From positions 12,715,001-12,779,000 of the forward strand of contig OY727095.1 in assembly GCA_963402885.1 (NCBI GenBank): DNA of 64,000 nt, in the 5' to 3' direction. This stretch comes from Antedon bifida. Its lineage: Eukaryota; Echinodermata; Crinoidea; Comatulida; Antedonidae. The notes beneath the pieces are model-generated. The model was not told the DNA's origin. It saw only the letters and a program-made list of their open reading frames with translations, and made no database searches. Positions within the stretch are counted from its first letter, which is position 1, and each line of letters begins with the position of its first letter. This document shows, piece by piece, positions 24,901 through 39,900 of the stretch. The translations under genes were made by a program, and so were the position numbers.

Positions 24901-27900
24901 TTTATTATTAAGAAACGACAACTACTGAATATTTATTTTATTTTTAGGTTCCAGAAGAAAGTCGTGTTTCGGTTAAATTTCGTTCCTTTGATTTGTATTG
25001 TCCGCATGATTATCTTGAGATTTATTTAGATGGAACAGATGACGAAGTGCATGATGACCGGTAAGTAAGCCTGCTTATTCTAGAAAGGTTTCTAATCAGT
25101 CAATTAAATCATCGAATATAATACTCAAAAGCTACAAACTCAAGTTAAACTCTAAAGTGACCAGTAACTATTCCATACAAGGAAAAGAAGAAGGGAAAGA
25201 GAATAATTATAATGGTGGTGATAATGATGATGAATGATGATGAAGACGTTGATGAGGTTGACGATGATGAAGACATTGATGACGTTGACGATGTTGAAGA
25301 CGTTGATGACGTTGAAGACGCCGAAGACGTTGATGACGTTGAAGACGTTGATGACGTTGAAGACGCCGAAGACGTTGATGACGTTGACGATGTTTAAGAC
25401 GTTGAAAGCGTTGACGACGTTGAAGATATTGATGACGTAGATGACGTTGACGATGTTGGAGACGTTGATGAGGTTGACGATGTTGAAGACGATGATGACG
25501 TTGAAGACGTTGAAGATGCCGAAGACGTTGATGACGTTGACGATGTTGATGACGTTGACAGCGTGGAAGACGTTGATGATGTTGAAGGTGTTGATGATGT
25601 TGACGTTAAATTATATTTTTCAAACCAATCAATAAATTGCACAGAATGCGTGACAGTAGGTCTAAACACAGAAGAAATACATTTCCATGATTGATCAATA
25701 TTTCTGAATTATCCTGTATAAATATGTTTTAAATTTAAAAAAATAGATATCAATTATTATAACAAATTAAAAATATCACACACATTTATTTCATTGAATG
25801 AATCGCAATTTAAGTAAACTATATAATAAATAGTATGAAAACGCGTTTCGAACAATAGTGTTTTGACGACTGGATCAAATCCATGCGGAATTCCTGCGAT
25901 GGAACACATTTGTTTAATTTTGAATAATCTACTCGACCGCGACAAAAAGAACGGCAGTAGTTGTTTTGCTTAAAAGTTAATGGATCGTTTTAGGAGAAAG
26001 AATTACACGTTTAATTAGTAAGTAAAAACAATGGTTTTAGTCGAACTGTAATAAAATACTGTAGCATAATAAAGTTCCTTATTAAATGAAAGTAATTACA
26101 GTAAGAAGCTACCGTAAGCTTATAGGAGATTGGGCATTTGGAAAAGAACCATGTTCTTCTATACGGGTAACACGGCGGTCCTATAATAATAACAACTAGA
26201 ATTTAATTCGTCACTTTGACGAATTATAGGTGATCATTTTTATCATTTTAATGAAATTAAAACTTTTTAAACATGCACGTACGTTAACATACGATCGTAA
26301 AAAGTTGATGTATGCCATCCTATGATATGATGCATACGCTTATAGTGCTGAGTTGTGCATGCCATATACAATATGTACAGTATATACTGTATATCTATAT
26401 ACAGTGTAGCATAGGTGAAATTACGGGACACACATCATGTTCTAATTTTTTGGTATGATGGAATTATCAAAATAAACTCAAAGATGACAATTTCGAAAGA
26501 TAATGAATTGAGCAAATAAATATAAGAATTGCAAGAGAATTTGGCATGTAGAAGCGCTGTGCGCGCTGTTTGAAATTTGTATAACTTTGACCAAAAAGAT
26601 GAAAAAACTACTTTTTAACTTCATCTGGCCATATGTTAACGTCACAACATCCGATAGGCTTGGTTTTTATATGAATTCATATCTAAATTTCATCAGCTTT
26701 CATAATAAATTATAATCATCAAGGTAACCTTCAATTCTGAAGAGCTGTAAGATATTCAAATTTACGGCAAAGGTGAAATTACACGACCTATGTTATTCAA
26801 GTTTTTACGCGTGATGACGTCATCAAAATGAAAACACTGACAACTTATGATATTAAAGATAAATAATTAAGCAAGCACACACTGAAATTTGTGCGAAATC
26901 GAGCTATTGAATGTGATAACCTACACAAAACGGAAAAAATCCTAATTTTTAAATTCAAGTGGCCATTTGATGACGTAATACCATTTTGTACGTCTAATGT
27001 GTATATACATTTATATCTACAACTCAATGGCTTCCCGAATAAGTTAAAAAACTTAGGGGTCATCGTGCATTCTGAAGAGTTATTTTCATTTTAAAAATGC
27101 CTTATTTTTCATCATTTTCAGCACAATTAATGTGCGCATTTTGTCATTTTTAACATGCTCGTATAGCGTTATTTTACGTCGGAACGGACTCAAATTTAGT
27201 GAATGTACTAAGGATGGTGAGTAGAATGCGATTTCTACAAAAAATTCGTATTTTTACGCTTTTTAAGAATTGCGCGCGCAAAAACGCATTTTTGCGCAGT
27301 AATTTTTTGAAACACGCAAATAGCCTAATTCATGCTCTAAATTGATCAAAACTTAATTTTGAGCTTTTAAAATTTTTTACGCGCGATTTCACGCGTATGA
27401 CCCTACGTGCGCGTGCCTTTTATTGGTTAATATATTTACCTTTTACCTGAAGTTTACGTATTGTGAATTTTATTGATATGTGATATCTATTGAGTTATGG
27501 CGATATGATTGATAATGTGATTTAACAAAATGGCGTATAAATGACGTCACGGTTGAGTGATCACGCTGAAAAGCTTATTAGGATTAAGTTACAGTATTTG
27601 AAATATATTGTGAACATTTTGTCATCTTCAACATTCAACTTTTTGAGATAATTGTTACACAAAATCTGTACAGAGAGAAATAAAGAATAAAGATTTCATA
27701 CAATAACAATAGGTGATCATTTTATTCTAAATGATCACCTAACTAGAAAGCCACTGTAAGAAGCTACCGTAAGCTTATAGGAGATTGGGCATTCGGAAAA
27801 GAACCATGTTCTTCTATACGGGTAACACGGCGGTCCTATAATAATAACAACTAGAAAGCCACTGTGTGTGTCTTCAATACAAACAGACATGTGTATGTGA

Positions 27901-30900
27901 ATTTGGTGTAATGGTTACGTTACGTAATCAGCCTTTCAACTAACAATAGTTTCAGTTGACTAACAATAGAACAGCAACGCTAAAAACAAACGGGTGAATT
28001 TGAAAAGAAATAAGTTTTTTAAAACTACTCGTATAAAAACACCTGTAAATCAAATAAAATTATGTTTTACAATTACAAATCACAAATTGTAACTCTTGCC
28101 TCTTGTACAAAAATGAAGTTTTTTGGACAAGTAGTTCTCGAGGAAATGCAATATCAGTTTATCGGCTTTTGAAAATTCTGTCCTATCTTTTAACACTAGC
28201 AGGTCTGAAAATTATACTAAAAAGTGGTCCAGAATTGGGACCGTGGTCCGGATTGCCTCCAAAATTGACCACATATCTATCTGTATTTTCATTTTGGTAA
28301 AGATCTTCTAATTACTTTTTGAGTATTCCTGCCAACAAACAAACAGACAAACAAACACACGCGATCGACTACATATACCTCCTTGGCGGAGGTAAACAAA
28401 CAAACAAACAAACACACGCGATCGACTACATACCTCCTTGGCGAAGTAAACAAATAAACAAACACACGCGATCGACTACATATACCTCCTTGGCGAAGTA
28501 AACAAATAAACAAACACACGCGATCGACTACATATACCTCCTTGGCGGAGGTAAACAAACGGTTCACCAAACAAACAACCTAGAATGGATCTTATACGTC
28601 CATGCCTAGACTTCTATTTCTGAAAGCAGTTAGGCCTGTTATTTAGACAAATCCAAATAAAAATTCGTCATTTTAATCATTATAATTACGTAACATGTCG
28701 ATGTTGATAAATAAGAAGTGATTCTTGCAGTTTATTATTGTAGAACATGTCGGCGTAGAAAGGAGTCGATTGACCTTTTTGATCAAGTTCAAATGTGTAA
28801 TTTGAGTACTCATTTATGATTAGTGAAGATTTATTATACCTTGAACTCAACATATTGAATCAATGTCATTATTGGCTGGTATGATTAATTACAGTAAAGA
28901 CGATGGTATCATAAAATGAATCCTTAATCGCAGCACGTGGCAATAGACGGCCTAGTTGAAGTTATAGGTCCATGGTTGAAGATACTTACATCTCCTGGTC
29001 TATTTATAATTTAGTAATTTATAATCATGTAAACTAATAAATAATAATGTTAATTGATGAAGGTTAGCCTTGAATTAATCTGTTGATTGTAATATTAATT
29101 GTATTGTATTTATTTTATTTCCATAACAATTCTTGTAATTGATGCTGCTGACTTGATTTGAAATAGACTGGTGCAAATTATTCGCACCAATAAATCAAAC
29201 ATTTGGAAACAAATAGGAGAGGTGGGGTTGCTGAATAAGATCGCATATGAATTACTTGACCCCATTGTTTATTAACAAATAAAACTTACTAAGTTACGTT
29301 TCAAGTTTTGATGACTGATGTCAATCAATCAATAATACAAGTACTATAACTATTATATACGGTTTACCGTAAATCTTCTAATTGTAACCCTGGGTTATTA
29401 TTCTTTGATTGTTTTTTAAGGTGGGTTACTATTAGAAGGGGGTTACTATTAGAGTAGTGGGTTACTATTACTAATCTTAAATTAGGCACCTGAAAATACT
29501 AGTAACCCACCCACAACTTTTCCGGTCAGCAACTCATAGCAAAATAATAAAACAGTACAAATAAACACATTTGATTGAACTCTAACTTTATTTTATAAAC
29601 TCAAAAACACTCACTCCTCCTCCACTCCCGAGATCAACATGCAATATCTCCTTATATATATTATTTTCAAAATACGGCTGCATTAGAGTAGATTATTATT
29701 GACTTATAAGGTGGGTTACTATTAGAAGGGGGGTTACTATTAGAGTTTGGGTTACTATTAGAAGATTTACGGTATCGCAAATAGCGAATGATTTGGGAGA
29801 AAACGTCACGACGCGTACGTACGTGATTTGTTGTTTGTACGTACGCGTAGTGACGTTTGCTCCCCTTATTATGTGTGTGTACAATTTCTTATGTTATAAA
29901 AGGGCCTTGAAAAAACAGAAGATCCTTGCCATTTTAATACTATATTATAAATATATGACTAAATAAACGTGAATGTAATAAAACATAAAAGAACAGAAAC
30001 AAAAAAACAGAACTAAATAAATGATAAAACAAAACATGCCGAGATGTATATACTGTAATTACTCATCACGTGGCACAAATATATCTAATACTGTACATCT
30101 AATTTAAAATAGTTTGATTCTAAATTAATTTCGTTTTTAAATCTACAGACTATGCGGCAGTAATTATTATACATTGCTATCGGAAGCCAATTCTATTTTT
30201 TTAATGTTCGTGTCGGATTCAAATTTATCCGGAAAAGGATTCCATCTCATATGGAGAGCAGTGGGTAAGTTATTTTTGTATAATTATACCATTAATTATT
30301 ACTCCATGATTATACTTACCTCTTTTTTCAATTTTTTAATCTACGCCTTGGGTTTAATAAGCGCACGTTACATTAATTAAATGTACTGCATTATGTATTT
30401 TAATGCATATCATATAACCAATTAATCGCATCTTCAGAGAGCCATAATTCCTTTCAATTCAAATTTGTATTTTATTGGGAATTAATTATACGCGTACGCA
30501 CATTTTGCATTGTGATGTGCGCATTATTACAATGTTTATTCTTTTTTTTTCATTTATTTATTATTTCTGTCTATGTCTATATGTTGTTTCCCTCTCAAAT
30601 GTAAGTAAATTAACTTCGTACATCCAACCTGTTATAGTATAGTAATAATGTAAAGGTTATAGTATTTCACAATATTTTGCATTTTTTATTTTCTTTGATT
30701 TCATATATTACCTATTCGCGTTTCTTATTTTCAATTTACCAATAAGAGTTGGTATCTCGTGGTAAGCCTACGAAACAAAGCAGTGTACTTGTAGTGGCAG
30801 GGGATCCTAGAGGCTCAGACCTGGCTGTAGACGGCGACCCAAATCCATTCTTCAACTCTGGTTCGTGTACGCACACATGTACGTAATTGCTATCTTGTTT

Positions 30901-33900
30901 TAAGCTTAGTTCACACTAGGGTACAACGAAAGGACGTAAGTGGAACAAACCACGATCGTCCGAACTTTCGATTTGGAATGGTCTAATGACACTTGCGTTG
31001 CGCCTGCGTGGCGCCTACGTGCAAGAGGGAACCAAACTGGATAGCTAGTTTGTATTAGAATAAACGCCTACCCAGAATTAAACACCCCAAGAACATCATC
31101 GACTAAACGCCCTGGGGCCCTAACCCTAACCCGCCACATGCATTACAACACATTTCTATTTGTAGTAGAATTCATTGATTGACATTATCTACATTTTGAC
31201 ACCATTTTTACTGTATTTTATAACTTCTTGATATTAATTGTGTTGTATTTTTCATATCTTAGGGGTATTTATTGATTATACATTAGGCCTATACAAAATT
31301 AAACGCCTCCCCAAATACCCACCTCCATCGAATAAATGCCACCCCACCCACCTCCCTCCCTAAAAAACCTATAAATACGGTATATTTTTATCAAGATGTT
31401 CTTACTTCTGTGTTTCCCACCTCTTGTTTTCCAATTTGTTAATAAATGATAGTGAAATAAATGAAATGAAATGAAATGAAAAAAAAAAAAAATAAAAAAG
31501 TAGGCCTAAATGAACTACCAAAGAATGTCTTTTAAGATTTGCTTTTCTTTGATAATTAAACAGATGACGATTTTGAGCCTTGGTGGACTGTTGATTTGGA
31601 AAAGGCATATGCAGTGCAATTTGTCGATATTGTTAATCGAGAAAGTGCAGGTATTATTTATTACTAATTATTATCATAAAGCTATCTAGATCGTTAGAAG
31701 TAAATATTTTACAACAAGCATTATTGAAATTGGGATCCAGCCCGCATTGTAATTTGAGATTAACAATCCTAATTGTAATAACAAATCATTTGTATTGATG
31801 TTTTCTCTGATTAAGACATTCTGATCATCAGATGCCGTGTTTCCGCAGCCAAAAAAAAAAATTATCGGTTAATTTTTTAACCAATAAAGTGCGTATGATC
31901 GGTCATTATCAAACAACCAGAGATCCAATCACATCGCAATAATTTGTTTTTCAGGTCAAAGGTTAAAAGTTATCGCATTTTATCCGATAATTATCTGATA
32001 TGAATGAGATAATTATAGGTTAATTTTTGCTCGAGTGGGAATCGGTTAAGCCCTGTTTCTACAGGCAGTTTTTCGGTTAATTTTTATCGGTTAATTATCG
32101 GTTAATTTTTGTCTGCGGAAACATAACTTCACGCGAGTTTTTACTTTCTAAATGAATATTACGATGTTCGAGTGATTTCACTTGGTGGGTTAAATCTATT
32201 TTTCTTTAAATCGTCACAAAATAGCCTTTTTGTTAGTATTTCTTCCATATAACTACTAACTGCACCGTATCGGCAGAAGTGCTGCTTCCGTATTTTTCGT
32301 CATCCTTTAGTTAGGTGATTTGCCAACCACCAATACTGAGGTCCAGGGTCACCCATCTCAAACTTACCACAACTACTTCTATCAATGTATTAGTGTTTAT
32401 TTTATTTTTCGTTCTATTTTAGCCGAGCGCCTGGCTAATGCTGTCGTTCATATTGGCATGAACCCAACTCCTCATTCGGTGAATCCAAGATGTGGTTCAA
32501 CTGTGTCGGCTGAGAGTATTTTACTTAGTACAAACATCCGGGTAGATTGCAACGAACTCATGTATGGACGTTATGTGTCTGTGTATGTTGTTGGTAGAAA
32601 CGAATATCTTACGTTATGTGAAGTGGAAGTTTTTGGAATTAGTAAGTGTTATATTGATATATTTTTAGAGTAACACCTTCTAATAGCGCAACGCAACAAC
32701 GATAGGCGCAACTCAAGTGGGTTGACTAATCAAAGGCGACAGTTCTGATGATCCATCGCGTCGTAAATGGTCAATTACTTGCGTAGCGCTTACGTCCCTG
32801 TGTTGCGTACTCTGTCAAAGATAATACATTTACCATTTATACATAAATAAAAACATGTATGTTTCTGTACGCGTATCATCTATTTAAGTATGTTTTTTCA
32901 TTGTTCTTAGATTTAATATCAAGTCATGAAACGACTGTCGACTGTAGTTACTCCCCTGGACCATGTGATATCCCTGCTACCGACTGTTCTATTCCAAGTT
33001 TCGAATGGCCGTCATGTAGTAAGTATTAGTTGTTGGTTTCTTGGTTATAACTAAATCAAAGTTATTCTGTTATCATGGATGCAGTGAAGCTGTAGCTTGA
33101 TGGTTAACACGCTTGCCTTCCAATCCCGGGTCCGGGGTTCTATCCTGACCTAGTGCCGGGGTTGTAACTCATGACTCTCCCTAAGTCTCAAATGAGACTT
33201 AGTTTATAAGCACGATAAATTATAAAAAGTTTATCCATCCTGTAATTGGCGAGTTGATGCGTATGAAATAAAAAAAAAAAAGATTCGATCAACCAAGATA
33301 GCACGCGCGCATCGACTGTGACGACGTCTCTTTGCAGTATCTCTGAAGGAAAAAGAAAATTTAAAATTCATTTCGCCAGGTAATACAATTGGCAAAATTA
33401 GCTTGCCATTTCCAATATTTCAGTTTTAAATTACCACCCGCCTAAAATCATGATTGAACCTATAAATTCTTTTATTACGTTTGAATGGAAATTAAACAGC
33501 ATCGATCGATTTTTGTATTTGATTTCGATAGTGTGCGACGACTCGATGTTCCAATGCAATAATGGTCGATGTATTCCAATGACGTACCGATGCAATTTGT
33601 ATGATAATTGTGGTGACGCAAGTGATGAATATTCATGTGGTAATTATGATTTTTTTTTGCTATAATTTAATATATTTTTTTTATACATTTTAACGTATCC
33701 TTGGATGATGATGGGTCTTAAAGCCAACATTAAAATATCACTGTACCATCTTAGACCAAGTTGGTGACGTGTATGGAGTTCTACCCGCAGTAAAAATATA
33801 GGTTTGATTTCGTTTTACAAAATCATAGCGGTAGGATTACCACTAAATCTGCCCCATGAGGACGCATAGTGTAGAGTGTGAATTTTGCAAAACCCTGGCG

Positions 33901-36900
33901 ACTTGAATTTTACTGAATATCTAAATCATTGTAAACAAAATTGAAAGTTGTCATTACTTTTATTTTGTTATTATACCGCAATTAGTTGATGAATTCCTTT
34001 TAATTATTTGAAATAAACTACGGTATTAATTACTCCATGGTATTATTAACGCCTGTAAAATCTGTTTTCCTTTAGGCGAATTTCTATATTTGCACGAATT
34101 GAGCATTTTCCTGAGCTCTGATTGGTTGTGCATTGTTTTCCGCATTACCAAACGTAGATGAGAATATGTATACATAAACAATTGTTTTTATTCAAACAAT
34201 TACAGATTCATTCAAAGGAACAGTACAGCTTGGTTCCCACTAGGACATAACGCAACGCAAAGTGATTTGGCCAATCTCAAGCGATGGATTATTCGAACAA
34301 TCGCGTGTGATTGGTCAATTCGCTCCCTTGTCTACGTACCTACGTTACGTCCTAGTGAGAACAAAGCTTTAGTGATGTTATTGTTACTTTGTTTAAGTGT
34401 GAAACCCAGCTTACTCTTCAAGTTCAATGTCAATGTATATTAGTTCATTTAATCAGGGAAGGTTGTAATTTCATTCTAATTTCCTGTATAAACAACGTCT
34501 TTATATTGGGTACAATAAGTGTGCATTTTAAATGAACGCAAAATCATGTATTCAACATTTATTTAGAAACAGTTCAAGAAATAAAAGAAGCATACATTTA
34601 CAATAATTTAAATGGTAACATTAAATAAGATGGGAAAAAGAAGTAAAAAAACTTGTCAAATACCAACCCATAAACAAAAAGCAACTGCATTACAAATCAT
34701 TGGCTAATGGTAGATCTATAAATTATAATCCTAAAAAAAATTATAAATGTTTTAAATATTTCATTTAACACATAAAAAACCTAACTACTGCACATATAAG
34801 AATAATCTTCAATAATAGTTATACGTCAATATATACTAAATTGTATCGTGCCTTTAATTACAGTACGTGAATATGATTTATATAAAAAGGGATTAACTGT
34901 TCATAATATTATGTATCATTCCACATGTAATGAATAGCAACATATTATATTGATTGGAACATAAACATTATATAAAACTAAACAATAATACTGCCGTTAA
35001 ACTTATTTTTATTTATTTTATTTACGAGGGTGGTCCATCCAGTCAAATCTGGTCATTAGGAACTCTCACAAAATACAATAACATAGGCCTATACATAAAT
35101 TACAAATTAAATTAAAATAAATTTTAAAAAATTTACTACATAAAATAATGAAACTAATGGTTAAATGTGCTTTTAGTACGAATAATCATGTATATGCGAA
35201 TCCAAGTGGCGAGCGGTCCTCTTATCTCCCCTAAATTTCGAAAATAGGACTTTAGGTTCACTTTGAAGTTTTTAGGTCCTGGACTATTTCAAAATCATGG
35301 ATCCGCCACTGTTATGGTAATTTCTTCAGCATGATATGCGAGTGTAATAATAGTAATATGTTATGAATATTTAAAACGTTAATACAGGGTAGGTAACTGT
35401 AGTAGAGCCTTCTACTCCAATAAATAACACAATAACAATTTAAAAACAAAACCGGCACCAACCGGCTTACGAAAAATCCGAATGGCAAAAGATAAAATCT
35501 AAAAAAAAAGGTTATATGATAACGCGTACTTAATTTCACTCGATTATTTAATTTAATTATCAAAACGATAGTGCTTATTAGACTTGCCCCAAATCTGTAG
35601 AATATTTCGAGGCTTTTCGATGTTTATTCGCTTCAAGTAGTATACATATGAAACGCTATATATGCCAAAATATTTATCTTTTTACTAATATTAAGTCAAA
35701 ATTCCGTCTGGAACTAATTCTTAATGTATCACATCGTAGAATGTTCCAGTGTTAACGATACTTTGTGTGTCGATTCTGGTGGAAGTTACTGTGTTGCAGC
35801 ACGGTTTGTGTGTGACGGCTTCGATAACTGTCCAGACTATTCTGATGAAATCGCAGGTTGTCGTAAGTCAGTTATGTTCTATTTCTAGCAGTGGCGTAAA
35901 CGAGATATGAGGCGCCTAGTTTAGGAACCCTAAGTGGCCCTACAACGCTGGAGGCCTTGGGCGTTTTTAGCCTTTTTCGACATATTTTTTTTATTTTTCC
36001 TATGGGCACTGTTCAGGGCCCCAATAAGTTCCAGGTTAGCCAGTGAGCGATCATAGCCTTTACACTGATTTCAAGTTAGGTAGGTAGATGAGGGAGTAAG
36101 TGAGAGGGTATGTTTATGTTTCCAATCCAGGTAGTTTTTTGTCTGCCAACTTGTCTTTAACTTTCCATAAGAATTCTTCCAGAGCGAATTGTCCATCGGC
36201 AGCCTTTGTACAGTATGTCCTGTTCATTTGTGTTTTATACCGTATTGACCATTGTTACGTTATGCTTATAGATAATAATAATTTTACATGTATACATTAA
36301 CCGGAAGCCGTAACTTGTAGTTTCCTTATTTTCGTTATTACGTTGTGCTATTAAAGTTAATCATTTTAAATGTATACAGTATAAAAAATATATGGTTCAT
36401 TATAGCTTGTGGAGAGAACGAATATCAGTGCTCGGATGATGGCCGATGTCTGCCTTCAACACAAGTATGTGATCATATTTTGGACTGTAAAGACGGGCAA
36501 GATGAGGCCAACTGTGGTAACATTATTTGTATTTTATCAAGACAAGTCTATCCTAAAGCTATGTCTTTATGTAGACAGACTTAAGTCTATTTTTATGATA
36601 CAGCCGATCCTCGTACGATATCATGTCTAGTGCAAATATACACCCTGCAGTATCCTGTCTGCTGACGGCAACAGGTCCATACGAGAGCACATAACTCCTA
36701 AATATCAACTTAACTAACCCTCTAAATAATATTTTACTATACTAAACTATCACATAGGATGAAAATGACTGTCAGAAGACGCAATACTGCAGGATGTTTT
36801 GGTCGCTAGACATGATACCGGTCATTTTATCGAGCACTTGGTAAAGCTGAATTTGCTGCTTATTAATTATTACCACTTTTACGATTCATATACAAAATAT

Positions 36901-39900
36901 ATTGCCATATTATTACATTGCCATTTTATTATTTGCATTACAAAAAAACCCCTTATTTAAGAATATTTTATGGTATTTTAAGTAGAATTGCGTTTAATAC
37001 CATTGATTAAGACACATAATCAAGTTCGCAGTGAACAACATTATAGTTATAGTATAGTAACTTTAATTGTATTTAATTTATTCTTGTGATGATTTAGTAA
37101 CATGTGGTGATGCTACTGTTGTGCAAATATCCCGTCATTGTGATGGTAATTACGATTGTTCAGATGAACGAGACGAAAGAAACTGCGGTAAGCACAGATC
37201 TTTTATGAACGGTTCACTCTAAAGAAACGCGTTTACGATTGGTTCTCACTAAAGCAAACGCAATTTTCCTAATCTTTCTTTCCTAGGAGCATTGCCTAGG
37301 CCATGTGTTATACATAGGACAATCACTCCTAAACTCTTTACTGTACTTATAATACTGTTTTTTCTTATATTTTTTTATATTATTACTACTACTTGTCTGA
37401 TCTTATTTACTTAAATGTATGTATTGTTTATTTTTATTTGATACAATTATTATTAGTAGATATTTTGTTGCGGTGAAACCAGGCTTAAGGCTCTTTTGAG
37501 TCTTTGCATCTTTTAGTTAATACTTTGAATTAATCTGTAATCAAGTTGATGCATTGTGAAATAAAAACGAAAAGATTTCGTTTTAAGGTCTGTTATTTTA
37601 ACAACTACACAGAAGCTGAAACATGTTGCACAATTCCAATTTGGAATTTTCTAGAAAGTTTTCTGATAAATTATTTATAAAATCAATCATTTATAAAATT
37701 GGAGTTCATAATAGTATAAGGCATTGCTTCAAATCTATATTTTACAGAAACACCCGGTTGTCATGTTATAATTTACGGATCAGACGTCGAATGCAATCTT
37801 GCTGATGCCACCTTTTCTACGTTCAATTATCCATTTGACTATTCACCCGGCAGTCGTTGCACGTGGTACATTGAAAGTCCATCGAGCTCTAGTTTTATTC
37901 GACTCACCTTTCTGGACTTTGATATACCAAGTGATGCGTTGTGTCAATCTGACACAATAATCGTCTACGATGGAGAAGTAGAGAGTGATGACATAATCGG
38001 AGAATTCTGTAATTACAATAGACCACCCGAGTATGTGGTCAGTAGTCGAACCAAAATGACTTTGGTCTTTTACTCGGATAGCACTGTGAGTGGCCGTGGA
38101 TTCCAGGCAAGCTATACGTCGGAATCGGTCGTGAGCGATGGAGCCGATTTCAATTCAAGTAACTATGCATTTCTTCCCAACTATTTAAACTGTTTTACAA
38201 TACGGCATGTATTTCATTCAAATTCATATAAACATTAAAAAAATCCTAACTTTTTCATAACAAACTAATTCTTAATTTCGAAAAACATGAATTATTCCAA
38301 CTTAATGTACTTTATGTAGTTTGTTCTTTTGTTTCTTTATCATTATTATCATTAGATAAATGTAGTCCCGAGTGGATATTCTATGAAAACGCTTGCTATA
38401 GAAACTTCTCGAATCTGCAGGACATTACCTGGACAGATGCAAAGTGGGAATGTGAGCAAATGAACGCGCATCTTGTGTTCGTATCAACAGAACTGGAAAT
38501 GGAATTCATTCACTACATGTTGACTCACTTCTGGAATTCAGAGCACACAGAGGTTTATATAGGTAAGCTGTATATTTATATAAATATGTAGGCCAGTACG
38601 TGCGTCGTGTGAAATGCGTTTAGACTAGTTGCAGACAAATCGGTAAAGTTGAACTATGATTTGTTTGCGACACATTGGAGAGTGATCCCGTTTTGTGTCG
38701 GCAAAAGCTCAACGTGTATATGAAAACACATTCTATGTGGAAACCAGGCTAAAGAGGATGTGTGTGAATGTGTGTTGGCAAGTTCTAAATTTAGAAATCA
38801 GCTTTTATACTGGTGCGATTATTTTTCAGGATTGTCTGACAGGTTAAGTTCCAATGGTTTGTTATCGTGGAGCAATGGAAGTCCAATGAGCTACACAGCC
38901 TGGTATAGGCCTATGCAAGACGGGTAATAACATTATTTATTATTACTAGTAAAGTTTGCGGTACACAATTTCTTTAAAGATGTAAAAAAAACATGAAAAA
39001 TGAAGATTAATTAAATACGTTATCCAAAAATCCATTGGCTGGCAGCCAATTTGACTATTTTTTTGCTTTAAATTACAGCTTTTCAGATAAATAACTTTTT
39101 TTTCGATCTAATTTTTGGTCAAAGTGGATAATTATTTTGTGACAATAAAATGGCATATTCTACAAAAAAATGTTTGAAAATTATTTTTTCAGGGGGACAA
39201 TACATCTTTTAAAAAGGATCACCCTTTCCATACTCTAATCTTGTATAACAAGAGGAATAGAATAGGCCTATATAAACTCTAGACGGGTTGTGGAATTTTT
39301 CTTTGATGTCATTTAGAGAGTTTAAACTACATTTTTTTAAACATAATTTAGAAAAGAAAATGTAGCCAAGAACCAACCAAAAGCTGGTGATTTGGAGCAG
39401 TGTACTCTAATAAGATTGGACAACTTCCATTCTCTTCAACAATGGAACGAGGTAGCTTGCGAGTTTCCTACAACATCCCAGTACATCTGCAAATATCAAC
39501 TAGGTAATCATTTTTATTTTATCTCAAAGTAATCAAGCAAGTATCTAAGCTCTGTCTACACACAAATTAGTTTGACAAAAAGGTGTGATATGCCCAAATG
39601 GTAGTGATATGACCAAATATGGTAGTGATATGACCAAATATGGTAGTGATATGACATCATCATGCCCATATATGGGCACATAACATTTCATTTGTCACAT
39701 AAAGTTTGCTAGTGTAGACAGAGCTTAATAGGAATAGATGTCATTGATGATGTATATAGAGGCTTAATCACAGTAAAAAAATAATGGAAATTTATTATTA
39801 AACTGATGAATATGCAGTTTGTGAAATTTGAAATTTATGTTAAAAAACTCAATATAGAAAATCTGAATCATGCATCAAACTGTACCAGACTCTTCATTTT

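Noticed and set aside
25394-25669. Ser/Thr-rich open frame on the minus strand
   Set aside because: By-product of the three-periodic GACGTT minisatellite.
26891-27094. 67-codon open frame repeated at 57460-57648
   Set aside because: Shared because both copies of the 1.55-kb transposon share DNA; no known domain, and the reading frame start differs between copies.
28289-28570. 93-codon minus frame with repeated [11 protein letters not shown]
   Set aside because: Translation of the ~50-57-bp minisatellite.
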